From: Anditalea andensis
Lineage (GTDB): Bacteria > Bacteroidota > Bacteroidia > Cytophagales > Cyclobacteriaceae
DNA length: 64,000 bases
NCBI RefSeq assembly: GCF_000714815.1
Contig: NZ_JMIH01000023.1
Location: 124,001-188,000 of the forward strand
Direction of reading: 5' to 3'
Numbering within the stretch: the stretch's first letter is position 1; every line of letters starts with the position of its first letter. Both the position numbers and the translations under genes were made by a program. Below are positions 27,612 through 36,025 of this stretch, in pieces. The notes under the pieces were generated by a model, which worked only from the letters and a program-made list of their open reading frames with translations, ran no database searches and was not told the DNA's origin.

Positions 27612-27799
27612 ATACTTTCACATCAGTAAACTTTTGAAGAAGTATATAAGGGTGCGGAAATAATTGACATCAATAAATAATAGATTCTGAATTGGGGGTA
27701 TTGATTTTAAAACACCTGACCGAAAACAAAAAAATGCCAGCGCCTCCCAAGGATTAATTGAATATTAAACAATTAAAAGAAATAAATTATATTGTATAA
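27612..27799 (+). pseudogene. Right part of the second, decayed nucleotidyltransferase gene
   Basis: Starting with ACTTTCA at 27614, this aligns to the intact gene from about 25327 to its end. After frame shifts it reads HISK, SFEE, then EIIDINK and finally PKD, LNIKQLKEINYI before TAA at 27797-27799, against PKDLLDIEQLKEINKIE in the intact copy. Several stops and shifts make it dead. With the fragment at 25650-25712 it rebuilds the C-terminal half of one gene. Confidence 0.75.
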
Positions 27800-27943
27800 A
27801 TATACACAATGATGTCAGTAGCTTGTAATGCCTTGTCTATCGGGACAGAAGCCTGATGACCGAAGCAGCGTTAAATTTTAGAATAAACCATGCATCCTTT
27901 TATTTTATCAATGCCAAGAAAGCGTATATACAGATAAAATTAA
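27800..27943. other. Gene-free end of the disturbed region
   Basis: Between the nucleotidyltransferase relic and the gcvP terminator. A stretch at about 27823-27873 is less AT-rich than its surroundings and looks like eroded coding DNA, but no family can be assigned. The whole gap from 27429 to 27990 holds the inverted repeat, relic, this piece and the terminator only. Confidence 0.5.
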
Positions 27944-27989
27944 AATAGAAATAAAAAAGGAGCTTATCGGCTCCTTTTTTATTTCTATT
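27944..27989 (-). terminator. Terminator of gcvP with an unusually long stem
   Basis: A perfect 20-bp inverted repeat (27944-27963 with 27970-27989) and 6-nt loop directly follows the gcvP stop. Its core AAAAAAGGAGC/GCTCCTTTTTT gives a T-run on both strands. Confidence 0.92.
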
Positions 27990-27990
27990 G

Positions 27991-30888
27991 TTAAGCCATA
28001 GCTTCTTCGCTTTGCTCATATTCCTCGATGGCTACACAACTACAAACCAGATTTCTGTCTCCATAGGCTGAATCGATTCTTCTAACTGTTGGCCAGAACT
28101 TATTGGCTTTAACAAACTCAAGAGGATAAACTGCCTGCTGTCTGCTATAAGGGAAGTTCCACTCATCTGCCAGTGCCAAAATAGCAGTATGTGGTGCATT
28201 CTTCAAAGTATTGTTTACCTTATCCACATTGCCAGCCTGAATTTCCTTGATCTCTTTTCTGATAGCGATCATCGCATCACAGAATCTGTCCAGCTCAGCA
28301 AGCGTTTCGGATTCTGTAGGCTCTATCATAAGCGTACCTGCTACAGGGAAGGATACAGTAGGAGCATGAAATCCATAATCCATCAGCCTCTTAGCGATAT
28401 CTTCTACCTCCACTCCTACTTCTTTGAATGCTCTACAGTCCAGGATCATCTCATGGGCAGCTCTTCCGTTAGATCCTGTATAAAGGATCGGATAGAACTC
28501 CTCCAATCTGGCCTTCATATAGTTGGCATTAAGGATGGCCAGTTTGGTGGCATTGGTAAGTCCATCTCCACCCATCATCGCTATATATGCATATGAGATA
28601 GGAAGGATACTCGCACTACCGAAAGGTGCCGCAGATATTGCGTGTACGCCTTCTTTGCCACCTGTTTTCACTATTGGATTGCTCGGAAGGAAAGGCACCA
28701 AGTGTGATGCTACACATATAGGTCCCATACCTGGTCCACCACCACCGTGAGGGATACAGAAGGTTTTGTGTAAATTAAGGTGGCAAACGTCAGCACCGAT
28801 TCTACCGGGACTGGTCAAACCTACCTGGGCATTCATATTGGCGCCATCCATATAAACCTGACCGCCGTTATCATGAATAATCTGGCAGATTTCCTGTATG
28901 GCTTCTTCGAACACACCATGTGTAGATGGATAGGTTACCATCAGAGAAGAAAGGTTATCCTTATGCTTCTCTGCTTTGGCTCTAAGATCTTCGATGTCTA
29001 TATTACCTTTTTCATCACATTTCACTATGACTACTTTCATACCCGCCATCACAGCAGAAGCAGGATTTGTACCATGTGCAGATGAAGGGATTAAAGAAAT
29101 ATCTCTATGGTGGTCACCTCTGCTCTGATGATAAGCTCTGATCACCATCAGACCGGCAAATTCCCCCTGCGCTCCTGAATTTGGTTGCAAAGAAGTATCT
29201 GCAAAACCGGTGATTTCGCTTAGCCAATTACGAAGATTCTGAAACAGCTCATAGTATCCTGCTGCCTGATCCTGTGGCACGAATGGATGCAACTGACCAA
29301 ATTCAGGCCAAGTAACCGGAATCATTTCGGCAGTAGCATTAAGCTTCATCGTACATGATCCCAGAGAGATCATCGAATGGGTCAAGCTAAGGTCTTTGGC
29401 TTCCAGTCTTTTAATATATCGGAGCATCTCGTGCTCAGAATGGTAATCATTGAATACCGGATGCTCCAAATATTTAGATGTTCTTTCTAAGTTATCGCTA
29501 AATTCCAGAGCAAGATCATCAGCCATATCAGTGACATCCACAGTAGCCTTATTGGTAGATTGGGCAAAGATGCTGATGATCTGATTAACGTCATCCAGAG
29601 TTTTTACTTCATCAAATGCTAGATAAATAAAGCCATCCTCATATCTGAAGTTCACTTCATTGGAAAGTGCAAAAGCATTTATCTTACCTTGCTGAACTTC
29701 ATCCACCTTAATTTTGATGGTGTCAAAGTAATTGGCATTTACCTGCTCAAAGCCTAATTTTTCAAGCCCTTTAACAGTTAACTTAGCCAGGCCATGTGTT
29801 CTGGCAGCTATTTCTTTTAGACCCTTAGGGCCATGATAGACCGCATACATACCGGCCATTACCGCTAACAGCACTTGGGCCGTACAGATATTTGAAGTAG
29901 CTTTTTCTCTTTTGATATGTTGCTCCCTGGTCTGAAGCGCCATTCTATAGGCTTTGTTGCCATCCTTATCTACCGATACTCCGATGATACGGCCGGGAAT
30001 CTGTCTTTTATAAGCTTCCTTGGTAGCAAAGAATGCAGCATGCGGTCCGCCAAAGCCCATCGGCACACCGAATCGCTGTGAAGTACCTACCACCACATCG
30101 GCACCCATCTCACCAGGAGAGGTCAGTAGCGTTAAGCTAAGCAGGTCGGTAGCAAAAGCTGTAAGAACATTGTTCTCTTTGGCAGTAGCTACCAGATCAG
30201 TATAATTTATCGCTTCCCCGTCGGCATTAGGATACTGAAGCATCAAGCCGTAAAGCTCGGGATCAGTCAGGTCCAATTGTGAAAGTGGACCTACCACTAA
30301 TTCTATACCTATAGGCACAGATCTAGTGAAAAGTAAGTCTTTGGTTTGGGGAAACACCTTCTCGTCTACGAAAAATTTGTTCGCATTTTTCTTTTCCTTT
30401 CCTTTAGAAGCATATAACATCGTCATAGCTTCGGCTGCTGCTGTTCCTTCGTCCAGGAGAGAGGCATTGGCCATTTCCATACCTGTAAGCTCCATCACAA
30501 CAGTTTGAAAGTTGATCAAAGCTTCTAATCTACCTTGTGCTATCTCTGCTTGATAAGGCGTATAAGCGGTGTACCATCCAGGATTTTCTAGAATATTTCT
30601 CAATATCACCCCAGGTACCAAAGTATCATAATAGCCTAAGCCGATATAACTTTTAAAAATTTTATTTTTTGAAGCCAATTTCTTGAAGTCTCTAAGAAAG
30701 ATTGCCTCTGACTGCGCCGCAGGTAGCCTTAACGGCTGCTCGAGACGAATAGATTTGGGTACGGTCTGATCAATTAATTCTTCTACGGAAGAAGCACCGA
30801 TTTTATCCAACATTTGCGCAACCATCTGTTCAGAAGGGGAATTGTGCCTATGTTCAAATTTTACTGAGGGCTCAAGATTGATTTTCAT
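27991..30888 (-). CDS. gcvP: Glycine dehydrogenase (decarboxylating), P protein
   Basis: 965 residues, the full one-chain form. The PLP lysine is in [20 protein letters not shown]; the N-terminal half carries the family phrase [20 protein letters not shown] and the C-terminal half [15 protein letters not shown]. It decarboxylates glycine and passes the aminomethyl group to the lipoyl arm of GcvH; lipA in this window makes that lipoyl group. gcvT and gcvH are not adjacent. Single-gene transcript with its own -7 box and terminator. Confidence 0.97.
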   Translation of the reverse strand: MKINLEPSVKFEHRHNSPSEQMVAQMLDKIGASSVEELIDQTVPKSIRLEQPLRLPAAQSEAIFLRDFKKLASKNKIFKSYIGLGYYDTLVPGVILRNILENPGWYTAYTPYQAEIAQGRLEALINFQTVVMELTGMEMANASLLDEGTAAAEAMTMLYASKGKEKKNANKFFVDEKVFPQTKDLLFTRSVPIGIELVVGPLSQLDLTDPELYGLMLQYPNADGEAINYTDLVATAKENNVLTAFATDLLSLTLLTSPGEMGADVVVGTSQRFGVPMGFGGPHAAFFATKEAYKRQIPGRIIGVSVDKDGNKAYRMALQTREQHIKREKATSNICTAQVLLAVMAGMYAVYHGPKGLKEIAARTHGLAKLTVKGLEKLGFEQVNANYFDTIKIKVDEVQQGKINAFALSNEVNFRYEDGFIYLAFDEVKTLDDVNQIISIFAQSTNKATVDVTDMADDLALEFSDNLERTSKYLEHPVFNDYHSEHEMLRYIKRLEAKDLSLTHSMISLGSCTMKLNATAEMIPVTWPEFGQLHPFVPQDQAAGYYELFQNLRNWLSEITGFADTSLQPNSGAQGEFAGLMVIRAYHQSRGDHHRDISLIPSSAHGTNPASAVMAGMKVVIVKCDEKGNIDIEDLRAKAEKHKDNLSSLMVTYPSTHGVFEEAIQEICQIIHDNGGQVYMDGANMNAQVGLTSPGRIGADVCHLNLHKTFCIPHGGGGPGMGPICVASHLVPFLPSNPIVKTGGKEGVHAISAAPFGSASILPISYAYIAMMGGDGLTNATKLAILNANYMKARLEEFYPILYTGSNGRAAHEMILDCRAFKEVGVEVEDIAKRLMDYGFHAPTVSFPVAGTLMIEPTESETLAELDRFCDAMIAIRKEIKEIQAGNVDKVNNTLKNAPHTAILALADEWNFPYSRQQAVYPLEFVKANKFWPTVRRIDSAYGDRNLVCSCVAIEEYEQSEEAMA

Positions 30889-30943
30889 TTCGTAAGAATA
30901 TGTTATATGAATGGGGTTATATCCAGCTATTTTTATAGTAGTG

Positions 30944-30951
30944 CAAATGTA
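30944..30951 (-). promoter_or_regulatory. -7 promoter box of gcvP
   Basis: The minus strand reads TACATTTG, the same box as before ompA and tRNA-His, about 56 bp before the gcvP ATG. No good -33 TTG is seen. No glycine riboswitch structure was recognised in the leader. Confidence 0.5.
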
Positions 30952-31088
30952 TAAATTATTGATAAATAATGATTTTTATTAACCAACATTTCTACCAATG
31001 GTTTAACCTATTTTATAAACGGATTTCATACTACTAATAAATATTTCTAGTTTTAGGTTCAAAAGATAAACAAGCATAACAAATAAGT

Positions 31089-32585
31089 ATGAAGAGAACA
31101 TATCTATTGGCTGGTGCTATAGCCTTAATGATGTCATGGCCTACCATGGCTCAAGATGCCCAAGCCATCAAATTTGCCTCCACCATTTCTGAGCAGGATC
31201 TGGAAAAACACCTCAATTATCTCGCCTCGGACGAACTGGAAGGGAGAGACACCGGAGAAAAAGGCCAAAAACTGGCTGCAGAATACCTGGTGAATTTTTA
31301 TAAAGAACTTGACCTTAAGGGCCCAGTAGACGGGGGTTATCTCCAGAAGTTTGATCTTACCAGCGTAGCCTGGGGTGATATCCACCTGCAGGTAGGCAAA
31401 CAGAAGTTAAAGAACAATGAAGACTTTGTATTTATAGGAGACGGAAACATGAACCGCTCCGCTAAAGCAGACCTTGTCTTCTTAGGCTTGGCTAACGAAG
31501 AAAATCTGAAAAATGTAGATGTAAAAGGAAAACTGGTAGGCCTTTGGGCCATAGGAGGACGTGCTCAGACAGTCGTAAAAGATGTGATGGATGCAGGAGC
31601 GGCCGGAGTGGTGATAGTAACCATGGAAGGCCAGGCTAACTTTGACAGATTGGCCAATCGGTATAAATCTCTCTCAGGCAGAGGAAGACTTGGTTTTGAT
31701 ACACCTACTAAACAGGAACCGGTATTTATGGTAAGTTCAAATAAAATGGCTGAGCTATTCGGATCATCCGTAGAAGAGCTTAAAGAAGCTGCCAAAAGCA
31801 ACCCTGGGTCGATCAAGCCCCAAAAAGCTACGTATCAGGTAAAAAAGGAAAAGAAAACTGTCAGTACTGAAAATGTGATGGCCTATCTGGAAGGTACAGA
31901 TAAAAAAGAGGAAGTGCTGGTCATTTCTTCACACTATGACCACATTGGCATCAGCAGTGACGGACAGATCAATAACGGGGCAGATGATGACGGCTCCGGT
32001 ACGGTATCTGTAATGGAAATTGCAGAAGCATTTGCTTTAGCAGCAAAAGAAGGTAACAGACCTCGAAGGAGTATATTATTCCTAAATGTAACGGGAGAAG
32101 AAAAGGGCCTTCTGGGATCTCAATATTATAGTGAAAACCCCATATTCCCTCTAGAAAACACCGTAAACAATATTAACATCGATATGGTGGGTAGAGTGGA
32201 TTATGAATATCAGGATGCTGAAAACAAAAATTATGTATATGTGATCGGTTCTGAGATGCTTTCATCACATTTAAAAGTGATCAATGAATACAACAACATC
32301 ACCTATTCTAATCTGATCCTCGATTACAGATATGACGCTGAGGATGATCCAAATAGATTTTATTACAGATCGGATCACTATAATTTTGCGAAGCATAACA
32401 TACCTGTGATTTTCTTCTTTAACGGAGTACATGATGATTATCACCAGCCCACAGATACGGTAGATAAAATTGAGTGGGAAATCATGAAAAACCGGGCAAG
32501 ACTGATCTTTCATACTTCATGGGATCTAGCCAACCGTGAAGAAAGGACTCCTGTAGACGGTAGTAATACTAGGACGGAGAGATAA
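31089..32585 (+). CDS. Secreted M28 family metallopeptidase
   Basis: 498 residues with a signal peptide (1-21, TMAQ). A PA-like insert (about 110-205) lies in the N-terminal part. The two-zinc site is complete: SSHYDHIG (His), NNGADDDGSG (Asp), TGEEKGLLGS (catalytic Glu and ligand), NIDMVGR (Asp) and DDYHQPTDT (His). Probably a periplasmic or secreted aminopeptidase. It stands alone between gcvP and the helicase gene, meeting the latter at a shared hairpin. Confidence 0.93.
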   Translation: MKRTYLLAGAIALMMSWPTMAQDAQAIKFASTISEQDLEKHLNYLASDELEGRDTGEKGQKLAAEYLVNFYKELDLKGPVDGGYLQKFDLTSVAWGDIHLQVGKQKLKNNEDFVFIGDGNMNRSAKADLVFLGLANEENLKNVDVKGKLVGLWAIGGRAQTVVKDVMDAGAAGVVIVTMEGQANFDRLANRYKSLSGRGRLGFDTPTKQEPVFMVSSNKMAELFGSSVEELKEAAKSNPGSIKPQKATYQVKKEKKTVSTENVMAYLEGTDKKEEVLVISSHYDHIGISSDGQINNGADDDGSGTVSVMEIAEAFALAAKEGNRPRRSILFLNVTGEEKGLLGSQYYSENPIFPLENTVNNINIDMVGRVDYEYQDAENKNYVYVIGSEMLSSHLKVINEYNNITYSNLILDYRYDAEDDPNRFYYRSDHYNFAKHNIPVIFFFNGVHDDYHQPTDTVDKIEWEIMKNRARLIFHTSWDLANREERTPVDGSNTRTER

Positions 32586-32608
32586 TTCCCTTATTCACTT
32601 AAAATATA

Positions 32609-32645
32609 AAAGCCTTTGAATCGCTTCATGCGCTTCAAAGGCTTT
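32609..32645. terminator. Hairpin between M28 peptidase and helicase genes
   Basis: AAAGCCTTTGAA pairs with TTCAAAGGCTTT around a 13-nt loop, 24 bp after the peptidase stop. A T-rich tail follows on the plus strand; it likely serves the peptidase gene. Confidence 0.8.
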
Positions 32646-32739
32646 ATTATAATTTGAAATGTCACCTATACCTCTTTTATCTTGAAAAAGAAGATTGAGA
32701 ATCACAGTTGACTTTCCATCATCGACAGTAACCTATACC

Positions 32740-34101
32740 CTACCTCTTCTTCCTATTCTTGGTCTTCAGCTGATTCCTGTTGGTCTTTGCCTTGCTGTTT
32801 TTATTTCCCCTTGGTTTTTCCTTTAAAGCCTCAGGACGTGGTTTTGGCCTCGCTTTTTTATCATGAAATGCTCCTTTGAATTCCGGGTCATCTCTGCGCT
32901 TCTGATTATCTATTTCTCGTTCATACCCCTGCTTCTCCGCAAATGGTGTAGGGACTATTTTCACTTCCACAGGAATATCCTCCTCAGGCACCTCCATCCG
33001 GATAATTTCTTGTATCCGATTAAAATGGTACACTTCTGCAGGGTTCACAAAAGTGATGGCTGCCCCTTCATTCTCCGCTCTACCGGTCCTGCCGATCCTA
33101 TGTACATAATCCTCATATATAAGAGGCACATCAAAATTGATCACATGGCTGACCATACTGATATCAAGCCCTCTGGAAGCCACATCAGTCGCTACCAGTA
33201 TACGTACCTCTCCAGATTTAAAGTGTTCCATGGAGTTTATCCGGGTATTCTGGCCTTTATTGGCATGGATGACCCTAACCTCTCCCTCTACCTTTCTACT
33301 CATGAAGTTAAAGATCTCTTCCGCATTTTTTCGGGACTTAGTAAACACGATCACCCTTTTGATCTCTTCATTCTTCATCAGATGATCCAGAAGGCTGATC
33401 TTGGTCTTGATATTGGGGACCATGTATTTTACCTGACTGACCGTCTCTGCCGTGGTGGCCTGCTGGGCTACTTCTATCCTTTCCGGAAATGCCAGAAAAT
33501 CCTGGCTTAGCAACTCCACCCTTTCTGCAAAGGTGGCAGAGAAAAGTAGGTTCTGGCGCTTTACCGGTATGATTTCCAAAACTGCTCTAATCTGACGCAT
33601 AAATCCCATATCCATCATCTTATCGGCTTCATCCATGACCAGGGTCTTGATCTCCTTTACAAAAATCTCTCCCCTGCTGTATAAGTCCATGAACCTGCCG
33701 GGTGTGGCTACTATGATATCTACTCCTTTTTGCACGGTTTCAATCTGGGTTTTGGGCCCTATACCTCCGTAAAGACATACATATCGCAGGTCTGTATACT
33801 TGCCAAAATCTATAATGGCCTGCTCTATCTGCATAACTAATTCCCTTGTAGGGGCCAAGATCAGTGCACGGGGATGCATTCCCTGTGCATATTTTACTTT
33901 CATGAGTATAGGCAGCACATAAGCTGCAGTCTTACCGGTACCAGTCTGTGCGATGCCCAGTATATCATGTCCTGCCAGGGCCAAGGGAATTGCTTTTGCC
34001 TGAATGGGAGTCGGTTTAGAATAGCCTACCTCCCTGACAGCATCCAGTAGCTGCTTATTTAATTTAAAATCTTCAAAAGTAAGTGGGCTGTCCGACATCA
34101 T
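32740..34101 (-). CDS. DEAD-box RNA helicase
   Basis: 453 residues. All core motifs are present: Q motif (PTPIQAKAIPLAL), AQTGTGKT, PTRELV, DEAD, SAT and HRIGRTGR. A basic C-terminal tail (about 400-453, rich in Lys, Arg, Asn) suits RNA binding, as in RhlE-type helicases of Bacteroidota. Likely works in ribosome assembly or RNA decay. Divergent from pyrC with 68 bp between. Confidence 0.93.
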   Translation of the reverse strand: MMSDSPLTFEDFKLNKQLLDAVREVGYSKPTPIQAKAIPLALAGHDILGIAQTGTGKTAAYVLPILMKVKYAQGMHPRALILAPTRELVMQIEQAIIDFGKYTDLRYVCLYGGIGPKTQIETVQKGVDIIVATPGRFMDLYSRGEIFVKEIKTLVMDEADKMMDMGFMRQIRAVLEIIPVKRQNLLFSATFAERVELLSQDFLAFPERIEVAQQATTAETVSQVKYMVPNIKTKISLLDHLMKNEEIKRVIVFTKSRKNAEEIFNFMSRKVEGEVRVIHANKGQNTRINSMEHFKSGEVRILVATDVASRGLDISMVSHVINFDVPLIYEDYVHRIGRTGRAENEGAAITFVNPAEVYHFNRIQEIIRMEVPEEDIPVEVKIVPTPFAEKQGYEREIDNQKRRDDPEFKGAFHDKKARPKPRPEALKEKPRGNKNSKAKTNRNQLKTKNRKKR

Positions 34102-34169
34102 TTATTAATTTAGGGGAGATATTTGAATTTAATTTAGAGCAAATTAGCTACAAGCAGAAGCAAGAACCT

Positions 34170-35510
34170 ATGAAGAGCATATTGATTACCGATGCAAATA
34201 TAGTAAATGAAGGACAGATAACCCGTGGAGATTTACTGGTAAAGGATGGATTAATCCATATGATCGGCGGAAATCTGGCCGGATATCCTGCAGACATACA
34301 TATAGAGGCAGCGGGTAAATATTTATTCCCCGGCCTGATAGATGACCAGGTCCATTTCCGAGAGCCCGGACTTACCCATAAAGCTGATATAGAAACGGAG
34401 GCTAAAGCGGCGGTGGCCGGCGGCATAACCTCATATATGGAGATGCCGAATACCGTACCTCAGACTACCACCCTAGACCTTCTGGAACAAAAGTATGATA
34501 TCGCCTCCAAAAAATCACTGGCAAATTATTCCTTCTATTTTGGGGCTACTAATGACAATTTAGAGGAAATCCTTAAGGTAGATGGGAAAAATGTGTGTGG
34601 CATTAAAGTATTCCAAGGATCTTCCACAGGAAATATGCTGGTCGATAACCCCGAGACACTGGAGAAAATATTTGAAAAGTGTAAACTGCTCATCGCTACC
34701 CATAGTGAGAATGACGATATCATCCGGAATAATTATGAAAGATATCAAAAAGAATTCGGTGAAGATATTCCAATAAAATACCACCCGCTCATCAGAACAG
34801 CAGAAGCATGCTATGACGCTTCTAAAAAAGTGGTGGATCTAGCCCGTAAACATGGCACCAAATTACACATACTGCATATCAGCACCGCAAAGGAGGTGGC
34901 GCTTTTTGATAATAACCTCCCATTGGAAAATAAAAGAATCACGGCGGAAGCCTGTATACATCACCTTTGGTTCACTGACCAAGACTATGATAGTAAGGGA
35001 ACATACATAAAATGGAATCCGGCTGTAAAAACAACTGCAGACCGTGAAGAAATCATTAAAGGCGTATTAGATGGAAGAATAGATGTCATCGCCACAGACC
35101 ATGCCCCGCACACCAAAGATGAAAAGGCAGGAAAATATGCTCAGGCCCCTTCTGGCGGCCCTCTTGTCCAGCACAGCCTAGTAGCAATGCTGGAACTTTA
35201 CCATCAGGGAAAAATTTCTTTAGAAACCATAGTTCAGAAAATGAGCCATAACCCTGCTATATTATTTGAAATAGAAAAGCGGGGTTTTATCCGACCCGAC
35301 TACTACGCGGATCTGGTACTGGTAGATCTGGACAATCCATGGAAAGTGACTCCTGACAATGTACTGTCGAAATGTGGCTGGTCCCCATTCGATGGTCAGG
35401 TATTCAAATCAAAAGTATCTCATACGATCGTATCTGGACATTTAGCGTACGAAAACGGAATTTTCCATGAGGGGACAAAAGGTAAAAGATTAAAATTTTT
35501 AAGAAATTAA
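34170..35510 (+). CDS. pyrC: Dihydroorotase
   Basis: 446 residues from the ATG at 34170; an in-frame ATG at 34083 would overlap the divergent helicase start and adds 29 unrelated residues. Class I type: GIKVFQGSSTGN with the carbamylated Lys, THSENDD, HILHISTAKEV and DVIATDHAPHT. The first metal motif, normally HxHxR, reads DDQVHFREPG, so its first His is Gln. Closes carbamoyl aspartate to dihydroorotate in pyrimidine synthesis. Confidence 0.93.
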   Translation: MKSILITDANIVNEGQITRGDLLVKDGLIHMIGGNLAGYPADIHIEAAGKYLFPGLIDDQVHFREPGLTHKADIETEAKAAVAGGITSYMEMPNTVPQTTTLDLLEQKYDIASKKSLANYSFYFGATNDNLEEILKVDGKNVCGIKVFQGSSTGNMLVDNPETLEKIFEKCKLLIATHSENDDIIRNNYERYQKEFGEDIPIKYHPLIRTAEACYDASKKVVDLARKHGTKLHILHISTAKEVALFDNNLPLENKRITAEACIHHLWFTDQDYDSKGTYIKWNPAVKTTADREEIIKGVLDGRIDVIATDHAPHTKDEKAGKYAQAPSGGPLVQHSLVAMLELYHQGKISLETIVQKMSHNPAILFEIEKRGFIRPDYYADLVLVDLDNPWKVTPDNVLSKCGWSPFDGQVFKSKVSHTIVSGHLAYENGIFHEGTKGKRLKFLRN

Positions 35511-35522
35511 TTCCAAGAGATA

Positions 35523-35553
35523 TTGCGTAGAAAAAAATTGATTCTTACATTTG
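35523..35553 (+). promoter_or_regulatory. Promoter of tRNA-His
   Basis: TTG at 35523-35525 and TACATTTG at 35546-35553 are separated by 20 bp, a full match to the Bacteroidota promoter. The start would be about 35560, 32 bp before the tRNA. Confidence 0.7.
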
Positions 35554-35591
35554 CAGTCCAATCAGGGTAATAATCCTGAAAGGTAATAAAC

Positions 35592-35666
35592 GGTGATTGT
35601 AGCTCAGCTGGTTAGAGCACTGGTTTGTGGATCCAGGGGTCGCCGGTTCGAACCCGGTCTTTCACC
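35592..35666 (+). tRNA. tRNA-His (anticodon GTG)
   Basis: A cloverleaf fits with anticodon GTG, D stem GCTC/GAGC and T loop TTCGAAC. G at 35592 pairs with C73 at 35666, the tRNA-His identity pair; the CCA end is not encoded. Three apparent T-T mismatches occur: two adjacent in the acceptor stem (positions 5-68 and 6-67) and one at the base of the anticodon stem (31-39). It has its own promoter and terminator. Confidence 0.93.
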
Positions 35667-35668
35667 CT

Positions 35669-35697
35669 AAACCCCTTGATATTCAAGGGGTTTTTTA
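35669..35697 (+). terminator. Terminator of tRNA-His
   Basis: AACCCCTTGA and TCAAGGGGTT form a 10-bp stem directly after the tRNA, followed by six T. Confidence 0.9.
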
Positions 35698-35775
35698 TTT
35701 TAAACTAAACCTTATGTGTGTTTTTTTCGTTGGCATACATATTGTAACCTGTATCTATTATAAAATCTAACTGCA

Positions 35776-35922
35776 ATGTTTACTTTATTTAAATCCTCGC
35801 CCACCTATCCACGGGTTATTCCTGTAGATTTGAATGGGGTACACTCCTACTTACAAAAATTTGAGGAGTCCTTACGCAACTTCGACGAACTGCAAAGGGA
35901 AATCAAAATTATGAGAAAATAA
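35776..35922 (+). CDS. 48-residue small protein, unknown
   Basis: An ATG at 35776 opens a 48-codon frame ending at TAA 35920-35922. The product has a basic/Pro N-terminus (SSPTYPRVIPVDL) and an amphipathic, charged helix at the C-terminus (YLQKFEESLRNFDELQREIK). A hairpin terminator follows 7 bp later. Codon choice is normal and the flanking signals support a real gene. Function not known. Confidence 0.65.
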   Translation: MFTLFKSSPTYPRVIPVDLNGVHSYLQKFEESLRNFDELQREIKIMRK

Positions 35923-35929
35923 TATGACT

Positions 35930-35957
35930 AGGCCATGAGATATCATGGCCTTTTATT
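35930..35957 (+). terminator. Terminator after the 48-residue gene
   Basis: AGGCCATGA and TCATGGCCT form a perfect 9-bp stem with loop GATA, followed by a T-rich run. Confidence 0.85.
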
Positions 35958-36025
35958 TTTTGCGATATGTTTTTCTTTCACTTAATATGAGTATTTTTAG
36001 GCCCTACTCAAACCTTTAATAACCT

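Noticed and set aside
24313-27800. CRISPR array or insertion sequence as the source of the repeats
   Set aside because: Repeated pieces are diverged gene parts, not regular repeats, and no transposase or terminal inverted repeat was found.
28189-28596. 135-codon plus-strand frame within gcvP
   Set aside because: It lies wholly inside the conserved gcvP gene on the opposite strand and has no promoter or recognisable protein features.
30889-31088. Glycine riboswitch before gcvP
   Set aside because: The 57-bp leader is too short and no tandem aptamer features were seen.
32863-33510. 215-codon plus-strand frame opposite the DEAD-box helicase
   Set aside because: The helicase frame carries all motifs; the opposite frame has no family features despite its length.
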